Positions 1 to 5,520 of a stretch of DNA of 10,463 bases are shown piece by piece. The translations under genes were made by a program, and so were the position numbers. The notes under the pieces were generated by a model, which saw nothing but the letters and a program-made list of their open reading frames with translations, searched no databases and was not told where the DNA came from. The stretch's first letter is position 1. Every line of letters starts with the position of its first letter. The stretch is from JBFKOL01 sp041628815. GTDB taxonomy: Bacteria; Bacteroidota; Bacteroidia; Chitinophagales; Saprospiraceae. The stretch is taken from NCBI GenBank assembly GCA_041628815.1, contig JBFKOL010000134.1, positions 1 to 10,463 of the forward strand. The letters run 5' to 3'.

Positions 1-425
1 AGGTCATCACCTTTTTTGTTTGCCAATGGGCGTCCCATTTCAAGGCGATAGGGTTGAATCAAATCGAGGGGTCTCAACAATCCGTACATGCCCGATAAAA
101 TTCTCAGGCGATCCTGGGCGAATGAAAGATCCTCTTCGCTGAGTTCGTCGGCCTGCAGACCTCTGTAAACATCACCGCTGAACGTCAGTGCGGCCTGCTT
201 GGAATTTCCAATGTTGTGATCTCTTCGAAATTGGCGATACCGCAAGCGGTTTTCACGGGCCAATTTTTCACTTATTTCCATGAAGTCCTGCAATTCGTCA
301 ACAGAATACTTTTTCAGTTGAGCATTCAGGCTGACTGCTTTCGAAACAAATTCCGGGATGCTACTTACCTCCATATTCGATGGCTTCATGTCGAGGGTCT
401 TGGCCGGAGAGAGTATGATCAACAT
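1..425 (-). CDS. yaaA: YaaA (UPF0246/DUF328) peroxide stress protein, 3' end cut by window edge
   Basis: The minus strand reads an open frame from ATG at 425-423 to the left edge: 141 complete codons of a family usually near 250 residues. The start MLIILSPAKTLDM is the hallmark of the YaaA family, and further family segments follow: FSGDVYRGL (residues 82-90) and LRILSGMYGLLRPLDLIQPY (107-126). In E. coli, YaaA is induced by OxyR and limits free intracellular iron and thus DNA damage during hydrogen peroxide stress; its exact biochemistry is not settled. A similar cytoplasmic role is inferred here. No Shine-Dalgarno is visible before the ATG, which is usual in Bacteroidota. The gene lies directly behind a terminator hairpin that ends the upstream minus-strand gene, and I found no TAnnTTTG promoter between the two. 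Identification is secure; the C-terminal part cannot be judged. Confidence 0.95.
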   Translation of the reverse strand, partial: MLIILSPAKTLDMKPSNMEVSSIPEFVSKAVSLNAQLKKYSVDELQDFMEISEKLARENRLRYRQFRRDHNIGNSKQAALTFSGDVYRGLQADELSEEDLSFAQDRLRILSGMYGLLRPLDLIQPYRLEMGRPLANKKGDD

Positions 426-446
426 ATTAGTACTGCTTTAAACAAA

Positions 447-479
447 AAACCGGGAAGAACAATCATTGTTTCCCGGTTT
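447..479 (-). terminator. Intrinsic terminator after the DUF1573 gene
   Basis: A perfect 10-bp inverted repeat, AAACCGGGAA (447-456) and TTCCCGGTTT (470-479), encloses a 13-base loop. Alternatively 458-462 and 466-470 pair to lengthen the stem around a three-base loop. Read on the minus strand, the GC-rich stem is followed by a T-rich tract (complement of 438-449), the classical intrinsic terminator form. It starts 28 bases past the DUF1573 stop codon and ends 21 bases before the yaaA start. A T-run also follows on the plus strand (485-490), but no plus-strand gene needs it. Confidence 0.85.
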
Positions 480-507
480 GGTAATTTTTTAATTGAGGGA
501 TATTTGG

Positions 508-963
508 TTAACCGCTCTTTCCTGGTTTGATCAAACCGTTCTTGGCCGGAGGAACACCGTCTTCTTGCTGCAATTTTTCAATTTGACCAGTCACTTTCAA
601 TACGTGAGGTTCTCCGCCTTCATTGGTGGTTATGGTGACGGTTTTATTAATCTTACCAAGGCGTTTTGTGTCATACCTTATTTCAATTTGGCTTGATTCA
701 CCTGGCATAATGGGCTGCTTGGGAAAAGAAGGAACTGTACATCCGCAACTTCCTCTGGCATTCTGGATAACCAAAGGTTCAGTGCCTGTATTGGTGAATT
801 TAACTACGCGCAACGGATCAGAGTTCTGAACGATCTTTCCATAATCAACGATCATGTTCTCAAATGACAAAACAGGACCATCGGCGCCTTCGTTCTGCGC
901 ATAGGCAATTGCAGAACACGCAACAGCCAAAACAAATGTCAAGACAAAAGATAAATGTTTCAT
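508..963 (-). CDS. Exported DUF1573 domain protein
   Basis: A 151-residue protein. An in-frame ATG exists 26 codons further upstream, but I chose ATG 963-961 because it places a normal signal peptide at the N-terminus (MKHLSFVLTFVLAVACSAIAYA) and because a Bacteroidota-type promoter lies inside the upstream extension. Signal peptidase I cleavage after AYA (residue 22) is most likely; a Cys at residue 16 gives a poor lipobox (AVAC). The mature part is one DUF1573 domain, an immunoglobulin-like beta fold common in Bacteroidota: FENMIVDYGKI (34-44), FTNTGTEPLVI (56-66), the GSCGCTVPSFP segment (71-81) with Cys 73 and Cys 75, MPGESSQIEIRYDT (86-99), and TVTITTNEG (108-116). The tail is short and proline/lysine-rich. 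It probably acts in the periplasm or outside the cell. The molecular role of the family is unknown; the fold suggests binding rather than catalysis. Confidence 0.9.
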   Translation of the reverse strand: MKHLSFVLTFVLAVACSAIAYAQNEGADGPVLSFENMIVDYGKIVQNSDPLRVVKFTNTGTEPLVIQNARGSCGCTVPSFPKQPIMPGESSQIEIRYDTKRLGKINKTVTITTNEGGEPHVLKVTGQIEKLQQEDGVPPAKNGLIKPGKSG

Positions 964-981
964 GATTTTATTTTGATGCCG

Positions 982-1012
982 CAAAGTTAACGTATTGGTG
1001 CCGCTTTTGAAA
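982..1012 (-). promoter_or_regulatory. Predicted Bacteroidota-type promoter of the DUF1573 gene
   Basis: On the minus strand, TAACTTTG (989-982) is a full match to the Bacteroidota -7 consensus TAnnTTTG. TTTC (1012-1009), 19 bases further upstream, is one base off the -33 TTTG element. Transcription would start a few bases downstream, giving a leader of roughly 10-15 bases before ATG 963 and leaving out the longer open frame. Confidence 0.5.
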
Positions 1013-1020
1013 GCCATTGC

Positions 1021-1044
1021 CATATGATTGTTGTTAATCATGTG
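1021..1044. repeat. Imperfect inverted repeat between divergent promoters (possible operator)
   Basis: Arms CATATGATT (1021-1029) and AATCATGTG (1036-1044) are inverted repeats with one mismatch (position 1023 against 1042), separated by six bases. The six inner bases of each arm (ATGATT/AATCAT) are perfect. The site lies between the predicted minus-strand promoter (982-1012) and plus-strand promoter (1067-1101), so one bound dimer could affect both. The binding protein is unknown and chance cannot be excluded. Confidence 0.35.
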
Positions 1045-1066
1045 TTAAGCGCGTCTTTTCCCACGC

Positions 1067-1101
1067 TTTGAATGTCATCTGAAATAAATCCGCTAATTTT
1101 G
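1067..1101 (+). promoter_or_regulatory. Predicted Bacteroidota-type promoter of the E1 gene
   Basis: TAATTTTG (1094-1101) fits the -7 consensus TAnnTTTG exactly. TTTG at 1067-1070 is a -33 candidate with a 23-base spacer, at the upper limit of the accepted 17-23 range. The -7 element ends 25 bases before the ATG at 1127, so the leader would be about 20 bases. Confidence 0.5.
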
Positions 1102-1126
1102 CAATTGACCAGAAAAAACCTTTTGA

Positions 1127-3547
1127 ATGACGTTGACTGCTGATCTGACCCATCCCATACTTGAAAAAATCCTGCCTCCTGACTCTTCTCCTGAAAGCCC
1201 CTACAAACATGAAGTTATCAATGATTTCTGGTTATGTCTGATCAGCAGGGAACTGAGCTTACAGGGCCGGAGAGAAGTCTTAACAGGAAAAGCCAAGTTT
1301 GGCATTTTTGGAGATGGAAAAGAATTACCCCAGGTAGCGATGGCCAAAACCGTCTGCAAAGGGGATTTCCGTTCGGGATATTACAGGGACCAAACCCTGA
1401 TGATGGCATTGGGGATCTCAACCATCGAGGATTTTCTAGCCCAGATGTACAGCGATACACGTCATGACCCATTCAGTGGAGGAAGGCAAATGAATTCACA
1501 TTTTGCCACGAGATTTATCGACAAAAACGGTGAATGGACGGATCACATCAATCGCTTCAATGTAAGTGCGGGGGTATCGTGTACTGGTGGACAAATGGGG
1601 AGGGCGCTGGGACTCGCTCTTGCCTCAAAGAAATATCGAGAGCTCAAACTGGGCCCGGAATTCGACCGGTTCTCCCGGCAAGGCAATGAAATATGTTTTT
1701 GTACCATAGGTGATGCAAGCACATCCGAAGGTGTGTTTTGGGAAACCGTGAATGCCGCCGCCGTCATGAAGGTCCCGCTGGTAGTGGCAGTTTGGGATGA
1801 TGGATATGGCATATCGGTACCTGTTGAAAAACAGACGGTCAAAGGGAGTATATCAAGGGCACTCGAAGGCTTTTTGCGCGACGAGGAAAACCAGGGAATC
1901 GATTTGTACACTGCGGAAGGATGGGACTACCAGGAGCTTTGTGTCACGTTCGACAAGGCCGTCAAAAAGGTCAGGAGCACCTTCATGCCGGCAGTAGTGC
2001 ATGTGAAAAATCTGACTCAGCCTCAAGGTCACTCCACTTCAGGATCTCATGAAAGATACAAATCCAAAGCACGATTAAGCTGGGAGACAGAGTACGATTG
2101 CATCAATAAATTTGAAGAATGGATCGTGCAAAATGGACTATTGGAAGATGCAGAATGTCAGGAAATGCGTCGCGAAGCCAGGAGTTTTGTACGGGAAAGA
2201 AAAAAGAAAGCATGGCACCGGTTTCAAGGTCCTAAAAATGACATGCGCACGCGATTGATCAAAATGTATAAGGAGTTGACCGGTCCTGCAATAAACAGTC
2301 AGCGTTCGATAGAACTGGCCCAAGAACTTGCAGATTTTGTAAACCCCTCCAGGGGTGAGATCATTGCCAATGCCAAGGCTCTCAAATTTCACCTGATAGC
2401 CAAAAGATGGAAAGTGCCTGACAATCTTACGGCATTTATTGAAGAGCAGACCAAGCGTCTTGAGAAAGACTACAGTACTTTCCTGTATGACAAAGGACCC
2501 GGCTCAGCTCTGAACATTCCCGTTGTTCAACCGGCTTATGACGAAGATCCACCCTTGATCAATGGGTATCAGGTAATCAACCGGTTCTTTGATCACGCGC
2601 TGGCAAAGTACCCCAATCTCATAGCTTTTGGTGAAGATGTTGGATTTATCGGCGATGTCAACCAGGGTATGGCCGGCATGCAGAAGAAATATGGCGAAGA
2701 GCGAGTGTTCGATACCGGTATCAGGGAATGGACCATCATTGGTCAGGGACTCGGATGCGCCATGCGCGGGCTTCGACCCATTGCCGAAATTCAATATATT
2801 GACTACCTGGTCTATGCCTTGCCGGTCATAACGGATGATTTGGCCACATTGCGATACCGCAGCATCAATCAGCAACAGGCACCTTTGATCATAAGAACTC
2901 GAGGACACCGTCTCGAAGGGATTTGGCATACGGGTTCACCGATGGGAATGCTCGTCAATGCCGCCAAGGGTATTTACATACTGACACCCAGAAATATGGT
3001 CCAGGCAGCGGGGATGTACAACACCATGTTGCAGTCCAATGACCCTGCGATCGTTATTGAATGCCTAAATGGATACCGCCTCAAAGAGCCATGCCCCGCA
3101 AACATAGGTACTTATACAGTACCTATCGGTCTTCCAGAGATTCTCCAGGATGGGAAAGATGCGACACTCGTGACCTATGGTAGCTGCGTCAGGATAGCCA
3201 TGCAGGCGCTTGCTATGGTTGAAGAATTAGGGATATCGGTGGAACTCATTGACGCACAGACCCTGATTCCCTTTGATCTCGAAAAAGTCATCCTTTCCTC
3301 GCTGAAAAGAACTAACAAGATCATTTTCCTCGACGAAGATCATCCCGGCGGAGCAACGGCTTACATGAAATACATGGTTTTAGAAAAACATGGAGGATAC
3401 CGCTACCTCGATTTGCCGCCTGTTTGCGTGACCGCTAAAGACCACCGGACACCCTATGGTTCGGATGGCGATTACTATGCCAAACCTCAAGCTGCTGATG
3501 TGGCTACTGCCATATATGAACTGGTGTTCGAAAAGAAGCTTACTTAA
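1127..3547 (+). CDS. 2-oxoacid dehydrogenase E1 component, fused alpha and beta subunits
   Basis: An 806-residue thiamine diphosphate enzyme that decarboxylates a 2-oxoacid (branched-chain 2-oxoacid or pyruvate) and passes the acyl group to the lipoyl domain of E2. The alpha half (about 30-365) has YYRDQT (85-90), the cofactor segment GDASTSEG (195-202) to DD (224-225), and the loop GHSTSGSHERY (301-311). The beta half (about 475-800) has the catalytic Glu in FGEDVG (E503), FDTGIREWTIIGQGLG (528-543) and KDHRTPYGSDGDYYAKP (771-787). About 100 helical, charged residues (366-470) join them. The classical GDG...NN motif is GDA...DD here; Asp 196 and Asp 225 still occupy the metal-ligand positions. 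Separate subunits are about 330-400 residues each, so this is a genuine fusion. No E2 or E3 gene is visible nearby, so the complex must be completed from elsewhere. The substrate cannot be fixed from sequence; GHSTS slightly favours the branched-chain type. Confidence 0.93.
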   Translation: MTLTADLTHPILEKILPPDSSPESPYKHEVINDFWLCLISRELSLQGRREVLTGKAKFGIFGDGKELPQVAMAKTVCKGDFRSGYYRDQTLMMALGISTIEDFLAQMYSDTRHDPFSGGRQMNSHFATRFIDKNGEWTDHINRFNVSAGVSCTGGQMGRALGLALASKKYRELKLGPEFDRFSRQGNEICFCTIGDASTSEGVFWETVNAAAVMKVPLVVAVWDDGYGISVPVEKQTVKGSISRALEGFLRDEENQGIDLYTAEGWDYQELCVTFDKAVKKVRSTFMPAVVHVKNLTQPQGHSTSGSHERYKSKARLSWETEYDCINKFEEWIVQNGLLEDAECQEMRREARSFVRERKKKAWHRFQGPKNDMRTRLIKMYKELTGPAINSQRSIELAQELADFVNPSRGEIIANAKALKFHLIAKRWKVPDNLTAFIEEQTKRLEKDYSTFLYDKGPGSALNIPVVQPAYDEDPPLINGYQVINRFFDHALAKYPNLIAFGEDVGFIGDVNQGMAGMQKKYGEERVFDTGIREWTIIGQGLGCAMRGLRPIAEIQYIDYLVYALPVITDDLATLRYRSINQQQAPLIIRTRGHRLEGIWHTGSPMGMLVNAAKGIYILTPRNMVQAAGMYNTMLQSNDPAIVIECLNGYRLKEPCPANIGTYTVPIGLPEILQDGKDATLVTYGSCVRIAMQALAMVEELGISVELIDAQTLIPFDLEKVILSSLKRTNKIIFLDEDHPGGATAYMKYMVLEKHGGYRYLDLPPVCVTAKDHRTPYGSDGDYYAKPQAADVATAIYELVFEKKLT

Positions 3548-3610
3548 GTATTGCTTGAAGCTAGGACGTATTAATATTTATTTAATATTGCGATGTAAAG
3601 ACTGTTTGGT

Positions 3611-4345
3611 TTGAGAAATCTTGTCATCGTACCAACGTTTAATGAACGCGAGAATATCATCGCTCTTATAGAAAGTGTACTGGGATTGCAGGATTTCGAT
3701 ATTCTCGTGGTCGATGACAACTCACCTGATGGCACAGCATCAATGGTAAAACAGGCCATGGCCGACTATCCTGGCAGGGTAGACTTAATCGAACGATCGG
3801 GAAAAATGGGGCTTGGTACTGCATACATAGCAGGATTCAAGTATGGTATCCAGAAAGGGTATGATTTCCTTTACGAAATGGATGCGGATTTTTCACACGA
3901 CCCGAACGATCTGGTGCGTTTACGCCAGGCAGTCGACAAAGGGGCCGATGTAGCCATAGGATCCAGGTATACCCCAGGTGGAGGTTTTAAGAATTGGCCG
4001 AAAGACAGGATTTTGATTTCTAAAGGAGGGTCTGCATTTGTCAGATGTATTATGTCCATTCCAGTAAAAGATCCTACCGCTGGTTTTATTTGCTACCGAT
4101 CAGAGGTGCTCCAGGCCATGAATCTGGACAAGATCGAATTTACGGGATATGGATTTCAGATTGAAATGAAATACGTCGCGTGGAGGCTTGGTTTCCGACT
4201 GGTGGAAGTACCCATCGTATTTAAAGATAGGGAAAAAGGAACGTCCAAAATGCATATTGGGATCATCAGAGAGGCGATTTGGGGCGTCCTCAAACTTCGA
4301 TTTCGTAATATAAGCGCCTGGTATGCGGCGAAAGTGGCCGTTTAG
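3611..4345 (+). CDS. Polyprenol-phosphate mannosyltransferase-like GT2 glycosyltransferase (Dpm1 type)
   Basis: A 244-residue cytoplasmic-facing family 2 glycosyltransferase. The family reaction moves a sugar, usually mannose from GDP-mannose, to a polyprenyl phosphate; the lipid-linked sugar is then a donor at the membrane. Visible motifs: PTFNERENI (8-16), VVDDNSPDGT (33-42), the metal-binding DAD (91-93), GSRYTPGG (117-124), the segment FTGYGFQIEMKY (177-188), and the acceptor loop FKDREKGTSKM (204-214). The length fits the short bacterial and archaeal Dpm1 form without C-terminal membrane helices. The start is TTG at 3611: the frame is closed by TAA at 3596-3598, no in-frame ATG precedes PTFNE, and MRNLVIVPTFNE matches the usual N-terminus. 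The 63-base gap after the E1 gene is AT-rich with only a weak promoter-like element (TAATATTG, 3583-3590). The last 23 bases overlap the next gene. The exact sugar is an inference. Confidence 0.9.
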   Translation: MRNLVIVPTFNERENIIALIESVLGLQDFDILVVDDNSPDGTASMVKQAMADYPGRVDLIERSGKMGLGTAYIAGFKYGIQKGYDFLYEMDADFSHDPNDLVRLRQAVDKGADVAIGSRYTPGGGFKNWPKDRILISKGGSAFVRCIMSIPVKDPTAGFICYRSEVLQAMNLDKIEFTGYGFQIEMKYVAWRLGFRLVEVPIVFKDREKGTSKMHIGIIREAIWGVLKLRFRNISAWYAAKVAV

Positions 4346-5225
4346 GTGGATCGTTCGGATCCTGCTCGGTTTCGTAGTCGTGGCCATAATGGCTGCTTTA
4401 TTCATATTGGCATGGGACATGGTCCCCGATGATGCGGATATCGAAGCTCAGTTTGGCCAATCCGATGATCATTTGAACATAGACACGTTACATTTTAGTG
4501 GTGCTCCCCGGAGGTATATTAGGCTTGAACGAATGGAAAGCAAGCAGGATCTCATCATTTTTGTCCATGGAGCTCCCGGGGGATGTACTGCATTTGGCGG
4601 ACTTTTAAAAGATACGTCCCTATCCAATAAATTCGATAGGATCGCATACGACCGTCCTGGTTACGGTCCTTATGACCGCGAATATCCCATGCCTGATATT
4701 CGTTTTCAATCTGCCATGCTCGAAAGGTTGGTGCGGACCAACCTCGGCGCAGGCCGGAAGGCCTGGCTTGTAAGCCATTCGTTTGGAGGTCCAATTGCCA
4801 GCCTTGCTTGTATAGCGCTTGATTCACTTGTAGCGGGACACATAATGATATCTCCGGTTTTGTCTCCACACAGTGAGCGCATTTTCTGGTATGCCGGAAT
4901 TCCGGTGACGATTCCTTTCAAGTGGTTTTCTTCATCCTCCTGGAAGACAGCCGCCATGGAGAAAATGGTGCACAGGAAGGCCACCTATTCCCTTGTTGAT
5001 CAGTGGATTCGGGTGGCCACACCTACTTTGGTCATTCATGGTACCCGCGACAGGCTTGCCCCCGTTGAAAATGTGGCATTTTGTCGCGCACATTTCGATC
5101 CTGATATTCTCACTGTTGTGACCTGGGAGGATGCCTCACATTTTATCCCCTGGACCCGGAAGGATGACATTGCAGATCAAATAATGAAGTTTATCGAACG
5201 AGTGGACAGCGCAGAAACCCATTGA
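4323..5225 (+). CDS. Membrane-anchored alpha/beta hydrolase
   Basis: A 300-residue protein with one N-terminal membrane helix (about 9-30, preceded by several Arg/Lys, suggesting an N-in anchor with the catalytic domain outside the inner membrane), followed by an alpha/beta hydrolase domain (about 74-292). Catalytic features: oxyanion-hole segment FVHGAPGG (80-87), nucleophile elbow SHSFGG with Ser 153, acid Asp 243 in HGTRDRLAP, and His 273 in DASHFIPW. The first Gly of the usual G-x-S-x-G elbow is Ser here. The substrate is unknown; the family includes esterases, lipases, peptidases and haloperoxidase-like enzymes. The ATG at 4323 lies within the end of the GT2 gene in another frame (23-base overlap). 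Later ATGs would cut the membrane helix, so this start is preferred and translational coupling is likely. Co-expression with the GT2 gene hints at lipid or envelope chemistry, but this is inference. Confidence 0.88.
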   Translation: MRRKWPFRWIVRILLGFVVVAIMAALFILAWDMVPDDADIEAQFGQSDDHLNIDTLHFSGAPRRYIRLERMESKQDLIIFVHGAPGGCTAFGGLLKDTSLSNKFDRIAYDRPGYGPYDREYPMPDIRFQSAMLERLVRTNLGAGRKAWLVSHSFGGPIASLACIALDSLVAGHIMISPVLSPHSERIFWYAGIPVTIPFKWFSSSSWKTAAMEKMVHRKATYSLVDQWIRVATPTLVIHGTRDRLAPVENVAFCRAHFDPDILTVVTWEDASHFIPWTRKDDIADQIMKFIERVDSAETH

Positions 5226-5274
5226 CCTGTCGACCGGAAGTAATCATTAGGTTGCCGAGTTTTGTGTTAAACCC

Positions 5275-5305
5275 TTGTAGTACAGCATACAATATATTAT
5301 TTTTG
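5275..5305 (+). promoter_or_regulatory. Predicted distal Bacteroidota-type promoter for the dcw cluster
   Basis: TTG (5275-5277), a 20-base spacer, then TATTTTTG (5298-5305), a full match to TTG-N17-23-TAnnTTTG. Transcription would begin near 5310, leaving a leader of about 210 bases before mraZ. AT-rich sequence raises the chance of a fortuitous match. Confidence 0.42.
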
Positions 5306-5311
5306 ATTTTT

Positions 5312-5326
5312 ATACGAATATCGTAT
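5312..5326. repeat. Perfect inverted repeat ATACGA-N3-TCGTAT
   Basis: Arms ATACGA (5312-5317) and TCGTAT (5321-5326) flank three bases. The site begins six bases after the distal -7 element, where transcription from it would start, a typical place for a repressor operator. No protein can be assigned. Confidence 0.4.
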
Positions 5327-5386
5327 TGACCCTTTCTGTTAGAACCCGCCTTACTGTTCAGTATTATAATGAATGTGATGATAATA

Positions 5387-5405
5387 TGTAAACGATTTGT
5401 TTACA
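5387..5405. repeat. Perfect inverted repeat TGTAAAC-N5-GTTTACA
   Basis: Seven-base arms TGTAAAC (5387-5393) and GTTTACA (5399-5405) are exact inverted complements with a five-base spacer. The 19-bp size suits a dimeric helix-turn-helix regulator. Looser half-site look-alikes follow (TGTACAC at 5410-5416, TGTAAAA at 5432-5438). It lies about 46 bases before the first MraZ box and could instead be a weak hairpin in the leader RNA. Confidence 0.42.
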
Positions 5406-5450
5406 CCAATGTACACTTTAGAAAAAATTATATGTAAAAGATTATTTTTT

Positions 5451-5475
5451 GTGGTAGATAGTGGTAAAAAGTGGG
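5451..5475 (+). promoter_or_regulatory. MraZ operator: three GTGG direct repeats at 10-bp spacing
   Basis: GTGGT (5451-5455), GTGGT (5461-5465) and GTGGG (5471-5475) repeat with an exact 10-bp period, placing each box on the same face of the helix. MraZ proteins are known to bind several TGGG-like direct repeats upstream of their own gene as a ring-shaped oligomer, repressing the dcw cluster in E. coli. The last box ends 45 bases before the mraZ start and the array overlaps the -33 region of the proximal promoter, consistent with autoregulation. Confidence 0.85.
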
Positions 5476-5493
5476 AAACTCGTTTTACATTAG
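5461..5493 (+). promoter_or_regulatory. Weak candidate proximal mraZ promoter overlapping the MraZ boxes
   Basis: TACATTAG (5486-5493) differs at one base from TAnnTTTG. At a 21-base spacing upstream sits GTGG (5461-5464), a poor -33 element that is itself an MraZ box. Transcription near 5498-5500 would leave a leader of about 20 bases before the ATG at 5521. The poor match could mean dependence on, or occlusion by, MraZ. Confidence 0.38.
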
Positions 5494-5520
5494 CGTTATA
5501 AGGAGCTTGAGAGTGTTGAT

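Larger units (their letters stand above)
5226..5520. other. Non-coding control region upstream of the dcw cluster
   Basis: This 295-base AT-rich gap has no credible gene. In order it holds a promoter-like element (5275-5305), an inverted repeat at the predicted start site (5312-5326), a second perfect inverted repeat (5387-5405), three MraZ boxes (5451-5475), and a weak proximal promoter (5486-5493). I see no clear terminator hairpin for the hydrolase gene that ends at 5225, so some read-through into mraZ is possible. Confidence 0.7.

Noticed and set aside
216..530. Plus-strand open frame of about 104 codons opposite yaaA and the terminator
   Set aside because: It is antisense to a clearly recognisable YaaA coding region, crosses the terminator hairpin, and encodes nothing recognisable.
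964..1041. N-terminal extension of the DUF1573 protein by 26 residues
   Set aside because: It would put a non-signal-like stretch ahead of a good signal peptide and would span a Bacteroidota-type promoter and part of an inverted repeat.
3555..3590. Promoter in the AT-rich gap before the GT2 gene (TTG 3555-3557, TAATATTG 3583-3590), with a short TTAATATT direct repeat
   Set aside because: The -7 element has a mismatch at a conserved position and the 25-base spacer exceeds the normal range. The repeat is short and purely AT, so chance is a sufficient explanation.
5226..5275. Terminator after the alpha/beta hydrolase gene
   Set aside because: Only weak complementary stretches (for example around 5250-5273) without a stable GC stem followed by a T-run were seen.
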